Made by a program: the position numbers and the translations under genes. Shown piece after piece: positions 34,649-44,660 of a DNA stretch of 54,518 bases (the stretch's first letter is position 1; every line of letters starts with the position of its first letter). The notes under the pieces were generated by a model. The model searched no databases. It was not told where the DNA came from and saw only the letters and a list, made by a program, of their open reading frames with translations. Source of the DNA: a virus; the IMG/VR virus record IMGVR_UViG_3300050343_000299, positions 1 to 54,518 of that record. One strand, 5' to 3'.

Positions 34649-37502
34649 TAATGCTCTTGGTAAATTTTTTGCAGCTATTGGTAGCATGCAATATAAGGCT
34701 TAACAGGCTAGGATGGGCAGCTGGATTTAACCTTAAGGCAATACAGTTACTGCTACTGTACAGTAGCGGTTGGTGTAAAAGGCTACTTACAAGCTAGACA
34801 AATGCTGGCTAAAGGTCAGGACATCACTGGCTAACAAAACTGCTGCTGGTGGCAAGATACCAGTCATATATGGAACAAGAAGGGTTGGTGCTCAAATTGT
34901 TTATATGGACACAGCACAAAATAGGTCAAAAGATTTGTTTGTTGTTTATGCATTAGCTGTTGGTGAATGTGAAGAGATACTTGGTAGAACTATAGAGATA
35001 GATGGCAATAGCATTCTTGATGGCAAGATATACAAAGGCGGTGGTTATGTTGGCTCAGACAAGATATCTTCAGGTAACAACCAGGTTCTTTAAATACTGC
35101 ATCTCAAGTTGGTGATAATCAATATTCTAGTGCTGGTAATTTAGGAACTAATCCAGCTCTCAGATATTCTTTTGTATTTAACTTGCATCATGGTGCAACC
35201 AGTCAAACAGCAGACCCTATGCTTAGAGCATCTATACCCTCTCAGTGGTCAACTAACCACAAATTAAATGGTATCTGCTACATAGCAGCATCCTTTGACT
35301 ATGATAAGAAAGGTATGTACCAAGGAGTGCCACAAATAACAGTACAGGTAAAAGGTAAAAAGGTTTATGACCCAAGAACTACTAATACTGCATGGTCTAG
35401 TAATGCAGCTCTATGTTTTTTAGATTACATACAAAATGATGAATATGGTAAAGGATTAGCTACAGCAGATATAAACATGACTACATTTGAAACTGCTGCT
35501 GATAAATGTGATGTATTACAAAATCAACCTTTTTATGGCAGTAGTTATCAGAACGTGACTTGGAGTGGAACTTCAGGCACTAATAGAATAAGAATTAATA
35601 CCTATGGCGATGCTTTTCAAAATAAAATAGATGAAGTAATAAGCATTAAAGATTCGGGTGGAACAGTTATAGTTGATTCTAAAAACATTGATTCATGGCG
35701 AACAGATGAATTTTTTGATGAAACAAGAATAAATGAAATTATTATAGATGATGATATTGGTAGTGATTATGATGATGAAACAGGCTCTATATTTACTCAA
35801 GTTAAAAGATTTCATTGCAATGGCTATGTAGATACTAATAAGAATGTCATGGATAACGCTAAAGAGCTTCTTGCAAATATGAGAGGGTATCTTTACTTAT
35901 ATAAATGGCAAGTATGAGTTACAAATAGAAGACACAGGCACATCCACATTTAGCATCACAGATGACCACATTATAGCTGATACAGGCATATCTAGTTGAT
36001 TATGGTAGTAAAGATAAAAAGGCAAACAAGGTCATTTATTGAATTTTTTAATGCTAATTTAAAATATGAATTAGATACAGCCACAGAATTGCATGATGCA
36101 TCCCCTGAATTATTACTCAGATGATGGTGAGATATTAGAGATAAAAGCAGAGTTTCCATATACGTTACAGACCCTTATATTGCATCATAATATGGGCAAA
36201 AGCTATCTTGCAACTAGAAGTAGAAAGCAGATTACATCAATACAATTCTTAGGAACTCCTGAGATGTATAAGCTAAATATAGGTGATATCGTTGACCTTA
36301 CCTACTTTCCTTTAAATTTTAATGTAAAAATTTGCAGAGTAGAAGCATTAGAACTACAAGCAAGTGGACTTGTATCTGTAAGTTTAATTGAATATTTTGA
36401 TGTTTATACATGGGAAGTGCCTGCTCAAGAACCAAGAACAGTTATAGCTCATCCACCCACCATAGGTGCTATACACCCACCTGAAGCAAATACCATTGTA
36501 TTTACAGACACAGATGCTTCTTCTATTAACAGACCTACTTTAACTTGGACTGAACCCACTGATTTTCCAGTGAGAGAGTTTAGGGTTGATGTTGTTGATG
36601 GTTCGAGCAATAACGTATTTAGCAAAATTGTAGACACACCTTCGGTTGATTTAGCTTTTTTACCCAAAGGTTCTAACTATGAAGCTAGCATCACATCCTT
36701 TAATGGTGTTGGTATTGAATCTAACGCGTCAACTAAAACTTTCACTATCGCAGATGACCCAGTAAAAACAACTGAGGTAGAAATAGGCAGTGAAACTCTT
36801 TCTAATGTTATTGATTATGGAACTATAGCAGGCGGTGGTACACAAAACTTCTTTCAAATAAACACTAGATTAGACTTAGAAGATAGATTTTTATGGAACT
36901 CAAATGGCACTAATAACTGGTCATTAGGCACTGGTGGAGATGATGATGTTAATTTATACATAGAAGGTTCAGCAGATAAACTTATAACATTTAAAGACCA
37001 AAGCTCTGCATTAGGAAGTGTAAAACTAACTTTTGGAGATGATGTTATTGGAGATTACTTTGCAGACTTTATAACACTAGAATCTGATTGGGCTAATGGC
37101 TATGTAACAACTGGAAGTGCTGAATCAAAATTTTATATCAAAGGTAAGGGTTATGATGGCTCTACAGCATCAGGTACTATAGCAACTTTTACATTTAAAG
37201 CTGCTAATGGCGTTGGCACCCCATCCGTTGATTTACCAAAGACTGATATTGATGGTAATTTAACTGTAACTGGTAATACCGATTTAGTAGATGTTGTTAT
37301 AGATGGCGATGCTACAATTTATAATGACCTAAGTGTGCAAGGAATAATCAATGCCACTATAAGCAGTATAAGAATTAGAAATAGAACACCAGCATCAGCT
37401 ACTGCAACAGGTACAACAGGAACAATAGTATATGATTCAAACTACATATATGTATGCACCGCAACAAACACATGGAAGAGGGTAGCGATAAGCACATGGT
37501 AA
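34649..37502 (+). pseudogene. Tail tip attachment protein (gpJ-like), frameshifted in its first half
   Basis: This is a host-specificity tip protein broken into pieces. The recovered order is ALGKFFAAIGS; KTAAGGKIPVIYGTRRVGAQ; 34905-35093 (VVYALAVGECEEILG, IEIDG); 35183-35917 (IPSQWSTNHKLNGICYIAA, then PQITVQVKGKKVYDPR, a classic gpJ signature); a short piece with GKYELQIEDTGT; DYGSKDKKANKV; IEFFNANLKYELDTATEL; and an intact 469-residue part 36093-37502. The last part has ITSIQFLG and IGDIVDLTYFPLNF, then a fibronectin-like domain and a C-terminal beta region. Visible shifts are near 34825, 35085, 35900, 35995, 36035 and 36095. Repaired, it would be roughly 940 residues. Confidence 0.8.
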
Positions 37503-37532
37503 TAGTAAACTAATAAGACACAGAGATTTAAT

Positions 37533-40500
37533 ATGGCACAACACGATTACAACTTAGCAAACCAATCAGGGGCAGATTTTAGAGCAGACTTAAACAATGC
37601 TTTATCTGCAATAGTAACAGTAAATAGCGGTGCTACAGCACCTTCTACTACCTTTGCACATCAGTTATGGGTAGATACATCAAGTAGTGTTTTAAAGATT
37701 AGAAACTCAGCTAATGATGCTTGGGTGACTACAGGGGTTAGTATTACAGCAGACAATACATTTGCTGGTAACTTAACAGGAAACGTCACAGGAAACGTTA
37801 CAGGTGATGTAACAGGTAATGCTGATACAGCTACAGCTCTTGAAACTGCAAGAACAATAAATGGTGCATCTTTTGATGGTACTGCAAATATATCTTTTGG
37901 TACTGACTCAGTAAGCGAGGGTTCTAGCAATCTTTATTATACAAACGCTAGAGTTGAATCTTACTTAGATGCAGGAACTTCTACACCTACTTTTGCAAGT
38001 GCAGTTATTAATACTAGCCTAACAGGTTCAGCAATTTTAGATGATGATACGTTTGGAACTGCATCAGTTACAACAGTTGCTACTTCTGAATCAATCAAGG
38101 CTTATGTAGACAGCCAAATAGGTAGTGTAGATACATTAGCTGAAATACTTTTAAATGGTAATACAACAGGCGGTACTGATATAGCTTTTGGCGATAATGA
38201 TAAAGCCATATTTGGCACAGGTTCAGATTTAGAAATTTATCATGATGGTAGTAATAGTTGGATAAAAGATGCTGGTACAGGTGATTTAGTAGTTAGGTCA
38301 TCAACAAATATTTTCTTACAAGATGCAACAGGTGCAAACAATTACGCTAAATTCACAACTAATGCAGTAGAACTAAGACATAACAATGATGTACGTTTTA
38401 CTACAACCTCAAGCGGTGTAAATATTGTTGGAACAGTAACAAGTGATGGTTTGACTGTTGATGGTAATGCAAAGCTTTCCAACACTGATGGAACTACTCT
38501 TAGACTAGAAGGTAGTGGTGCAAGTTCAGGTAATCTGCTTGGTAGAATAAAAGCAGAAACATCATTAGCATTAAATGGAGATAATCCAGCATCTATTAAG
38601 TTTGTATCAGCAGGTACTTTATCAGGATATCATGGTGGTCGTATTCAACTGTATACAACCAATAAAAATTCAACAGGCGAATTATTAAGATTAAATGTAG
38701 CAGAGACAGGAGACATCTCCTTCTACGATGACACAGGTACATCACAAGCTCTTTTCTGGGATGCAAGTGCTGAGAGTTTAAGAGTTCCTACTTTAACTAT
38801 TAGTGACGGAGGTATTACAACTACGGCTGCTGCTGGAGACCACACAGTATTTAATTCTACTGGTGCAGATGCAGACTTTAGAGTTCGTACAGGTGCTAAC
38901 ACGCACTCGTTGTATGTTCAAGGAAATACAGGCAATGTTGGAATTGGAACTGATTCGCCTGATGCAGCTTTAGAAGTTAATAGCGGTGGCGGTATTCATT
39001 TAACTGATAATACAGTAGGTAGAACTTTAATAATTAAACCAAGTTTAACTGGTTCAGTTCACGAGTTTACAAGTGATAACACAGCAGCAGGATATGCTTT
39101 CTCTAATAGCAGTTCTGAGTTAATGAGACTAACACCAACAGGTCTTGGAATAGGCACAAGTTCGCCACAGGCTAAACTTCATATTGATTCAACAGGAGAT
39201 GCTTTACAATTTACTAGAACAGGTCAAGAAACATATAAAGTTACACATGGTACGTCAGGTCTTTATACATTACTAGGCTCTACGATAGCTATAGGAGTAA
39301 CACAAAACCACGACTTTGGAGTATATGATAATACAGGAAGCCAATATGCAATGTTTGATGGTTCAACAAGTCGTGTTGGAATAGGCACAACTTCGCCAAG
39401 TGCTAAGTTATCAATACATGCAGCAGTAAATAATCCTACTATAGAAATAGTGCCTACTACAGATGAAAATTCTGCTGATACCGCAGTTTTAAGGTTATGG
39501 GGAACTAGATTTGGTACAGCTAATAGATACTCAGAAATTAGAAATGTAACTGATGGTTCTACAGCAAATAACGAGCTTGCTTTTAATACTAATGGTAGTG
39601 AAGCACTCAGAATAGATAGTAGCCAACGTGTTGGCATAGGCACAAGTTCGCCAAACCTACCTTTAACAATACTTGGTGATGATTCAGACCCAGCATCAAG
39701 CGGTGCTACTGCAACTGGTGCATTACAAATCCAACAACCAACAAATAATGTTGTATTAGAAGCTGGTGTTAAAGCTAATTCAAGTAGATATGCTTGGTTA
39801 CAAGCAACACATAAAGCAGACCATTCATCTGTTTATAATATGGCTTTGAACCCTAATGGTGGAAACGTTGGCATAGGAACTGATTCGCCAAGTGCAGCTT
39901 TAGACGTTGGTGGTCAACATCTTCTCCAAGACAATTACGATGCTACTGGTGCGGTATTTAGACGTAATGGTACTTATGGTTCTGTAATTTCTCTTGGTAG
40001 ACAAGGAGTTGGAGATGGTGCAACTTTAGATTATCCCGCAGATAATACATTGGCTTTTTCACTAAATGGTAGTGAGAGAGCAAGATTCGATTCCTCGGGC
40101 AATTTTTTAGTTGGGAAGACCTCCACAGCAGTATCTGCTACAGGAATACAATTACAGCCAAATGGCAACTCTGCATTTATAAGAGAAGGCGGTACAGTTT
40201 TATATTTAAACAGAAAAACTAATGATGGAATTATTACTGCGTTTAGAAAGGATAATACAGCAGTTGGCTATATTGGTACTGCTAGTGGTACTTTAGTAGT
40301 TGGTACAACCAATGGTTCAGGCTCATACTTAAAATTTGGTAGTAATGTTGTAGCACCAGTAGATGTTAATGGTGCAGTTCGTGATAACGCCATAGATTTA
40401 GGACAGACTAACGCAAGATTCAAAGACCTTCACCTTTCAGGAACAGCTAATGTTGGTACAAGTGTTGGTATTGGAACAACTTCGCCAAGCGAAAAGTTAC

Positions 40501-42392
40501 ACGTTGTTGGCGGTGCTGCTACTGTTAAAATTGAATCTAGCACTAACGAAGCATCTTTAAAATACGACAACTCAACAACTACTGGTGCAATAAAACTAGC
40601 CAATAATGATTTAAAGACTGAATTAGGCGGTTCTGAGGTAATGCGTATATTAGCTAATGGAAACGTTGGCATAGGCACAACCAACCCAACAAGCACCTTG
40701 ACTGTTGATGGCACTATTAATGGCATAGGGATTAAGGCAGGCGAAACTGATTTTATTGATAGTATTCTTATAAGTGGTAATGGTGCTACAGGAACTTTAT
40801 CAAGTGCAACCTCAAATACAGGCTTAGGTTCTCAAGTTTTAGCAAACTTAACGTCAGGTGCTAGTAATGTTGCTGTTGGTAGGTCAGCACTAAACAGTCT
40901 TACTACAGGTGGTAGTAATGTTGCAGTTGGTAGGTCAGCACTATTAAACAACACAACAGCAAATAATTGTACAGCAATGGGTTTTTCTTCATTGGGTTCA
41001 AATATATCAGGGTCAAATAATGTTGCTGTAGGTAGCCAAGCTTTAAGCGATGTCACTACAGAAAGTGGTAATACAGCAGTTGGTAGTGCGTCACTAGCAA
41101 ATAATACAGCTTCAGAAAATACTGCAATAGGTAAAGATGCTGGACGTTCAAACACTACTGGTAATAAATTAGTTGCTGTAGGTTTTGAAGCCTTAGAATT
41201 AAATACAACAGGTAGTGCTAATACTGCTATAGGTTATGAAGCCCTTCTAAACAATACAACTGCAAGTAACAATACCGCAATAGGTCGTCAATCTTTACGT
41301 TCAAACACTACTGGTAGCAGTAATACTGCGATAGGTGATGAAGCCTTAGAAAATAACACTACAGGATTTGCTAATACTGCTGTTGGTTCGTATGCCTTAA
41401 GATTTAATACTACTTCAAGTGCTAATGTAGCTTTTGGTTATCAAGCACTTTATAACAGTACTGGTCAAAGTAATGTTGCGGTAGGCTATACAGCTTTATT
41501 TGCGAATACTAGTGGTTCTGATAATACTGCTGTTGGTAGAAATGCTTTAGTGGCTAATACAACAGGTGCTTATAATGTTGCTGTTGGTAAACAGGCTTTA
41601 GACGCTAATACATCGGGTGCCAACAATACTGCTGTAGGTTATCAAGCTGCAAAAAGTGTTACAACTGGACAACGTATAACAGCAATTGGTTATGGTGCAG
41701 GTGATGCTTATACAGATGAATCCAGTGCAACTGCTATAGGTTGGAATTGTTTAGGTAATGCAACTGTTAGAGGAACAGGAACAGGTGCTTATTGTTTATC
41801 ATCTTTAACAACTGGCGGTAGTAATGCTGCATTTGGTTACTATGCAATGAACGCTACTACTACTGGTGCAAATAATTCTGCATTTGGCGATTCTGCTATG
41901 CAATCCAATACAACAGGTTCTTCTAATGTAGCAGTGGGTAGACAGGCTTTAAAAAGCAATACAACTGCAAGTAACAATACCGCAATAGGTTTTGAGTCAC
42001 TCTTTAATAATGAAACAGGAACAGGCAATACTGCTGTAGGTTATAGGTCTTTAAGAGGTGCAGGTAGTGCTACTGCAAATTATAATACTGGATTAGGGCA
42101 TTTTACCCTTTATGCTTTAAGCACAGGAACAGGTAATGTTGCTTTAGGTCATAATGCAGGTAATGATATAACCACATCTAGTTACAATACACTTGTAGGT
42201 CAAAGTGCAGGAGAAAAAATAACTACTGGTGGTAATAATACAGCAGTTGGAAGAAATGCAGGTGATTCAATAACCACAGGCTCTAATAATACTTGTATCG
42301 GCTATCAAGCAGACGCAGCTTCTGCAACTGCAACCAACTCAATCACACTTGGTAATGGCGGTATAACAAGTTTACGCTGTAATACTTGTTAA
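37533..42392 (+). CDS. Long tail fibre with YadA/Hia-head-like repeats, C-terminal chaperone domain lost
   Basis: The 1619-residue receptor-binding fibre starts MAQHDYNLANQSGADFRADL, the usual phage fibre N-terminus. It has GNLTGNVTGNVTGDVTGNAD repeats near 90. The middle third shows many GIGT(S/D)SP turns (for example VGIGTSSPNLPL) that recur every 60-150 residues. Residues about 1100-1600 are a left-handed beta-roll of about 21-residue units with NTAVG-x-x-AL, as in trimeric adhesin heads. It stops at ITLGNGGITSLRCNTC. Fibres of this type normally run on from LGNG..LRC into an S74 self-cleaving chaperone; here only the last helix of such a domain remains, out of frame, after the stop (LVKGMKEQQEQIEFLKEEIA). 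Confidence 0.88.
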   Translation: MAQHDYNLANQSGADFRADLNNALSAIVTVNSGATAPSTTFAHQLWVDTSSSVLKIRNSANDAWVTTGVSITADNTFAGNLTGNVTGNVTGDVTGNADTATALETARTINGASFDGTANISFGTDSVSEGSSNLYYTNARVESYLDAGTSTPTFASAVINTSLTGSAILDDDTFGTASVTTVATSESIKAYVDSQIGSVDTLAEILLNGNTTGGTDIAFGDNDKAIFGTGSDLEIYHDGSNSWIKDAGTGDLVVRSSTNIFLQDATGANNYAKFTTNAVELRHNNDVRFTTTSSGVNIVGTVTSDGLTVDGNAKLSNTDGTTLRLEGSGASSGNLLGRIKAETSLALNGDNPASIKFVSAGTLSGYHGGRIQLYTTNKNSTGELLRLNVAETGDISFYDDTGTSQALFWDASAESLRVPTLTISDGGITTTAAAGDHTVFNSTGADADFRVRTGANTHSLYVQGNTGNVGIGTDSPDAALEVNSGGGIHLTDNTVGRTLIIKPSLTGSVHEFTSDNTAAGYAFSNSSSELMRLTPTGLGIGTSSPQAKLHIDSTGDALQFTRTGQETYKVTHGTSGLYTLLGSTIAIGVTQNHDFGVYDNTGSQYAMFDGSTSRVGIGTTSPSAKLSIHAAVNNPTIEIVPTTDENSADTAVLRLWGTRFGTANRYSEIRNVTDGSTANNELAFNTNGSEALRIDSSQRVGIGTSSPNLPLTILGDDSDPASSGATATGALQIQQPTNNVVLEAGVKANSSRYAWLQATHKADHSSVYNMALNPNGGNVGIGTDSPSAALDVGGQHLLQDNYDATGAVFRRNGTYGSVISLGRQGVGDGATLDYPADNTLAFSLNGSERARFDSSGNFLVGKTSTAVSATGIQLQPNGNSAFIREGGTVLYLNRKTNDGIITAFRKDNTAVGYIGTASGTLVVGTTNGSGSYLKFGSNVVAPVDVNGAVRDNAIDLGQTNARFKDLHLSGTANVGTSVGIGTTSPSEKLHVVGGAATVKIESSTNEASLKYDNSTTTGAIKLANNDLKTELGGSEVMRILANGNVGIGTTNPTSTLTVDGTINGIGIKAGETDFIDSILISGNGATGTLSSATSNTGLGSQVLANLTSGASNVAVGRSALNSLTTGGSNVAVGRSALLNNTTANNCTAMGFSSLGSNISGSNNVAVGSQALSDVTTESGNTAVGSASLANNTASENTAIGKDAGRSNTTGNKLVAVGFEALELNTTGSANTAIGYEALLNNTTASNNTAIGRQSLRSNTTGSSNTAIGDEALENNTTGFANTAVGSYALRFNTTSSANVAFGYQALYNSTGQSNVAVGYTALFANTSGSDNTAVGRNALVANTTGAYNVAVGKQALDANTSGANNTAVGYQAAKSVTTGQRITAIGYGAGDAYTDESSATAIGWNCLGNATVRGTGTGAYCLSSLTTGGSNAAFGYYAMNATTTGANNSAFGDSAMQSNTTGSSNVAVGRQALKSNTTASNNTAIGFESLFNNETGTGNTAVGYRSLRGAGSATANYNTGLGHFTLYALSTGTGNVALGHNAGNDITTSSYNTLVGQSAGEKITTGGNNTAVGRNAGDSITTGSNNTCIGYQADAASATATNSITLGNGGITSLRCNTC

Positions 42393-42463
42393 AGGCATGA
42401 AAGAACAACAAGAACAAATAGAATTTTTAAAAGAAGAAATTGCTAACTTAAAAGGAGAATAAC

Positions 42464-42820
42464 ATGGCAAATACATACAATTGGGATTGCAAAACAGTAG
42501 ACGTTTATCCCACATACGAAGAACACAGTGACACAGTTTACAATGTGCATTGGAGATTAAACGCTGAGAGCAGCGAGACACACGAAGTAGATGGTCAAGA
42601 AGTACCATACACAGCTAGTGTTTATGGCACTCAGTCTTTATCACTTGATGATATTGGTACAGACTTTGTACCTTTTGCAGACTTAACTAATGCAGTAGTT
42701 ACTGGTTGGGTTGAGGGCATCATGGGTGAAGAGGAAGTAGCAAACTTAAAGTCTGCTTTAGATGCTAAGATATCTGAAGAGATAACACCTACGACTGAAA
42801 CAAAAACTATAGGCGAGTAG
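42464..42820 (+). CDS. Small protein downstream of the fibre
   Basis: The 118-residue hypothetical protein has a good AAAGGAG site before ATG 42464. It starts MANTYNWDCKTVDVYPTYEE, followed by NVHWRLNAES and YGTQSLSLDD. Short proteins with this W-x-C-x-x-VDVYP start are common next to phage fibres, possibly as fibre accessory or decoration proteins. It is acidic overall, and its stop abuts the next ATG. Confidence 0.6.
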   Translation: MANTYNWDCKTVDVYPTYEEHSDTVYNVHWRLNAESSETHEVDGQEVPYTASVYGTQSLSLDDIGTDFVPFADLTNAVVTGWVEGIMGEEEVANLKSALDAKISEEITPTTETKTIGE

Positions 42821-42931
42821 ATGTGTACTTTTGTACAATTAATTATTGTAATAGGTGTATCTTTATTTATAATAAATAATAAGAAGCCTGAATGGGTAAC
42901 TTACATAAAAAATAAAATACTTGGAGAGTAA
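42821..42931 (+). CDS. Small membrane protein, 36 residues
   Basis: MCTFVQLIIVIGVSLFII is a single hydrophobic helix, then a short basic tail with KKPEWVTYIKNK. ATG 42821 abuts the upstream TAG. Its position before the lysis cassette suggests a holin-like or spanin-like accessory role, unproven. Confidence 0.55.
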   Translation: MCTFVQLIIVIGVSLFIINNKKPEWVTYIKNKILGE

Positions 42932-42932
42932 T

Positions 42933-43163
42933 ATGAGTGAAGAGAAAAATACAATCATTAATTTTAATGGTAGAGAATATACAGCAGAAGACCTAAACGA
43001 AGAGCAAATGGGTTTAGCTGTTGAGTTAAACGTAGCTGGAAGAGAACTAGCCGAGCTACAAAGAAGCTACAACTTATACAATATGATTAATAATCATAAG
43101 AATATATTAATTGAAGCTTTTGATAAAACTCTACCTAAAGAGGAAGTAATAGAGGAAGAATAA
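42933..43163 (+). CDS. Small acidic helical protein
   Basis: The 76-residue product starts MSEEKNTIINFNGREYTAED, with a helix MGLAVELNVAGRELAELQRS and an acidic end. The NFNG-x-x-Y start is common to small structural proteins near phage lysis genes. The start is ATG 42933, not TTG 42921. Function unknown. Confidence 0.55.
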   Translation: MSEEKNTIINFNGREYTAEDLNEEQMGLAVELNVAGRELAELQRSYNLYNMINNHKNILIEAFDKTLPKEEVIEEE

Positions 43164-43363
43164 TGGCTGAACGTAAGACAATTGCATCAGTAGCATCAGA
43201 CTTAGAAAAGCATGATGCAATATGTCAAGAACGTTGGAAGACCATCTACCGAAAAACAGATGATTTGCAAAACTCAGTCAATAGCACAAAGGCTTGGTTG
43301 GTTGGTGGTCTTACTACAATAGTAGTTGCATTATTTACCTTAATAGTAAAAGGCTTATTTTGA
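43163..43363 (+). CDS. XhlA-like membrane-associated lysis protein
   Basis: The 66-residue product has an N-terminal charged helix (SDLEKHDAICQERWKTIYRK) and one C-terminal membrane segment (AWLVGGLTTIVVALFTLIV). This matches XhlA-type proteins that act with a holin. It lies directly before the holin, and its stop overlaps the holin TTG start. Confidence 0.6.
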   Translation: MAERKTIASVASDLEKHDAICQERWKTIYRKTDDLQNSVNSTKAWLVGGLTTIVVALFTLIVKGLF

Positions 43364-43752
43364 GCATTACCAAAATTGCTGAAGTAGCAAATAACGTCTT
43401 GGATAAATTTGTTCAGGATAAAGATTTAAAAGAACAATTATCACATGACTTACAAAAAGAACTTATATCGCTTGATAAAGCACAAATTAGCCTTAATGCT
43501 GAAGAAGCGAAGAACGGGAACTGGTTTGTATCGTCATGGAGACCCTGCATTGGATATGTTTGTGGGTTTAGCCTTTGCACTCATTACATTATCCTGCCTA
43601 TCGCAACTTGGATAGCTGTAGTCAATGGAACAGATTTAAAACTTGAAGCTCTTGAGTTTGATTTTTCACAACTTACTACAATTCTTTTATCCTTACTTGG
43701 CATGTCATCACTTAGAACATTTGAAAAAACAAAAGGAATCCACAGCAAATAA
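43360..43752 (+). CDS. Holin (three-TM, GTA-type)
   Basis: The 130-residue product starts at TTG 43360, overlapping the previous TGA. A charged N-terminal helix is followed by WFVSSWRPCIGYVCGFSL, the WRP-x-x-GY motif typical of three-TM GTA/phage holins. Two more hydrophobic segments follow (YIILPIATWIAVV; TTILLSLLGMSSLRTF). It makes the inner-membrane lesion that releases the endolysin. The next gene is the endolysin. Confidence 0.8.
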   Translation: MSITKIAEVANNVLDKFVQDKDLKEQLSHDLQKELISLDKAQISLNAEEAKNGNWFVSSWRPCIGYVCGFSLCTHYIILPIATWIAVVNGTDLKLEALEFDFSQLTTILLSLLGMSSLRTFEKTKGIHSK

Positions 43753-43753
43753 T

Positions 43754-44200
43754 ATGTACGATAAAGTAAAAGAAATGCTTATAAGGCATGAGGGTGTTAT
43801 GTGTACCCTTTATAAATGCAGCGAATCGCGGTGGACAATAGGTGCAGGAAGAAATTTGGAAGACAGAGGTATCACAGAAGAAGAAGCTATGTATCTGCTT
43901 GATAACGATATTAAAAGAGTTATGAATCAATTAGATGAATACTGGACTGTTTGGCGTAGCTTTCCTGAAAAGGGTCAAATGGTTTGCCTTGATATGTGCT
44001 TCCAAATGGGCATACAGGGATTCATGGGCTTTAGAAGGACAAGAGCTTTAATGGAAATGGGTATGTGGCTGGAAGCATCAGAAGAGTTGCTAGACAGCAA
44101 ATATGCTATACAAACTCCAAACAGGGCAAATTACAATTCAAGACAACTTGCACTATGTGTTAAAGATGCCAAAAAAAACATCGGAAGACCATCAAGGTAA
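43754..44200 (+). CDS. Endolysin, GH24 lysozyme (T4/P22 type)
   Basis: This muramidase degrades peptidoglycan at lysis. The 148-residue product has the catalytic pattern E-8aa-C-5aa-T: E13 (RHEG), C22 and T28 (WTIGAG), the Cys-containing variant of the usual E-D-T triad. GRNLEDRGI follows, and later WRSFPEKGQMVCLDMCFQMG and RALMEMGMW. No signal-anchor is visible, so it depends on the holin for release. The ATG is at 43754. Its end overlaps the next gene by 35 bases. Confidence 0.9.
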   Translation: MYDKVKEMLIRHEGVMCTLYKCSESRWTIGAGRNLEDRGITEEEAMYLLDNDIKRVMNQLDEYWTVWRSFPEKGQMVCLDMCFQMGIQGFMGFRRTRALMEMGMWLEASEELLDSKYAIQTPNRANYNSRQLALCVKDAKKNIGRPSR

Positions 44201-44612
44201 TTCAAGGCTAGGTGCTTTGGGTGAATCCCTAGTACAAACATTCCTACTGGAATATGCAGACTTTGTTTATCCAACCCAAGACAAACATCCTGCTGATTTA
44301 TTATTTGAAGCCAATAATGCAAAATACACAGTCCAAGTCAAAACAAGAAGAAAGTCTAAAGAAGGCAAATTTACTTTTGCTGTTGAGAAGCAGAGAAATA
44401 TGTCAGAGATTTATAAGAACTACCATTGTGATATTCTTGCTTTTGTTTTCTTTAGCCAAGAATATAAGCGAATTATCTTCAAGCCAAATACTACACCGCA
44501 AAACTATTTTACCTTTAGTGAAAAAGTTATAACCCCAACCCTAGAAATAGACTCTTTACAAGAAACCCTAGACACACTTAGTCAAGTGCCAGTTCTTAAT
44601 CCTTTAAAATAA
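44166..44612 (+). CDS. PD-(D/E)XK nuclease-like protein
   Basis: The 148-residue product has RLGALGESLVQTFLLEY near 15-30, HPADLLFEANNAKYTVQVKT (Asp then Q-x-K, the nuclease core with Gln in place of Glu) and SEIYKNYHCDILAFVF, the usual order for small endonuclease-like proteins. It could be a Holliday-junction-type or homing-type nuclease. Start ATG 44166; an upstream TTG frame lies inside the endolysin. A strong promoter follows it. Confidence 0.6.
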   Translation: MPKKTSEDHQGNSRLGALGESLVQTFLLEYADFVYPTQDKHPADLLFEANNAKYTVQVKTRRKSKEGKFTFAVEKQRNMSEIYKNYHCDILAFVFFSQEYKRIIFKPNTTPQNYFTFSEKVITPTLEIDSLQETLDTLSQVPVLNPLK

Positions 44613-44626
44613 TTTATATATAACTA

Positions 44627-44654
44627 TTGACATTTAAAAATACTTATGTATAAT
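44627..44654 (+). promoter_or_regulatory. Near-perfect sigma70 promoter
   Basis: TTGACA (44627-44632), a 16-base spacer and TATAAT (44649-44654) match the bacterial consensus in both hexamers, with TG just before the -10. It lies between the lysis block and the replication/early block and points toward the latter. The expected start point is about 44661, at or next to the ATG of the next ORF. Confidence 0.85.
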
Positions 44655-44660
44655 AGGGGT

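Noticed and set aside
40840-42330. Repeated DNA in the fibre gene as a possible CRISPR array
   Set aside because: Repeats are imperfect, in frame, about 60 bases apart without unique spacers, and encode a regular beta-roll protein.
44103-44165. TTG start extending the nuclease-like gene upstream
   Set aside because: It would lie wholly inside the endolysin gene, and ATG 44166 gives the expected nuclease N-terminus.
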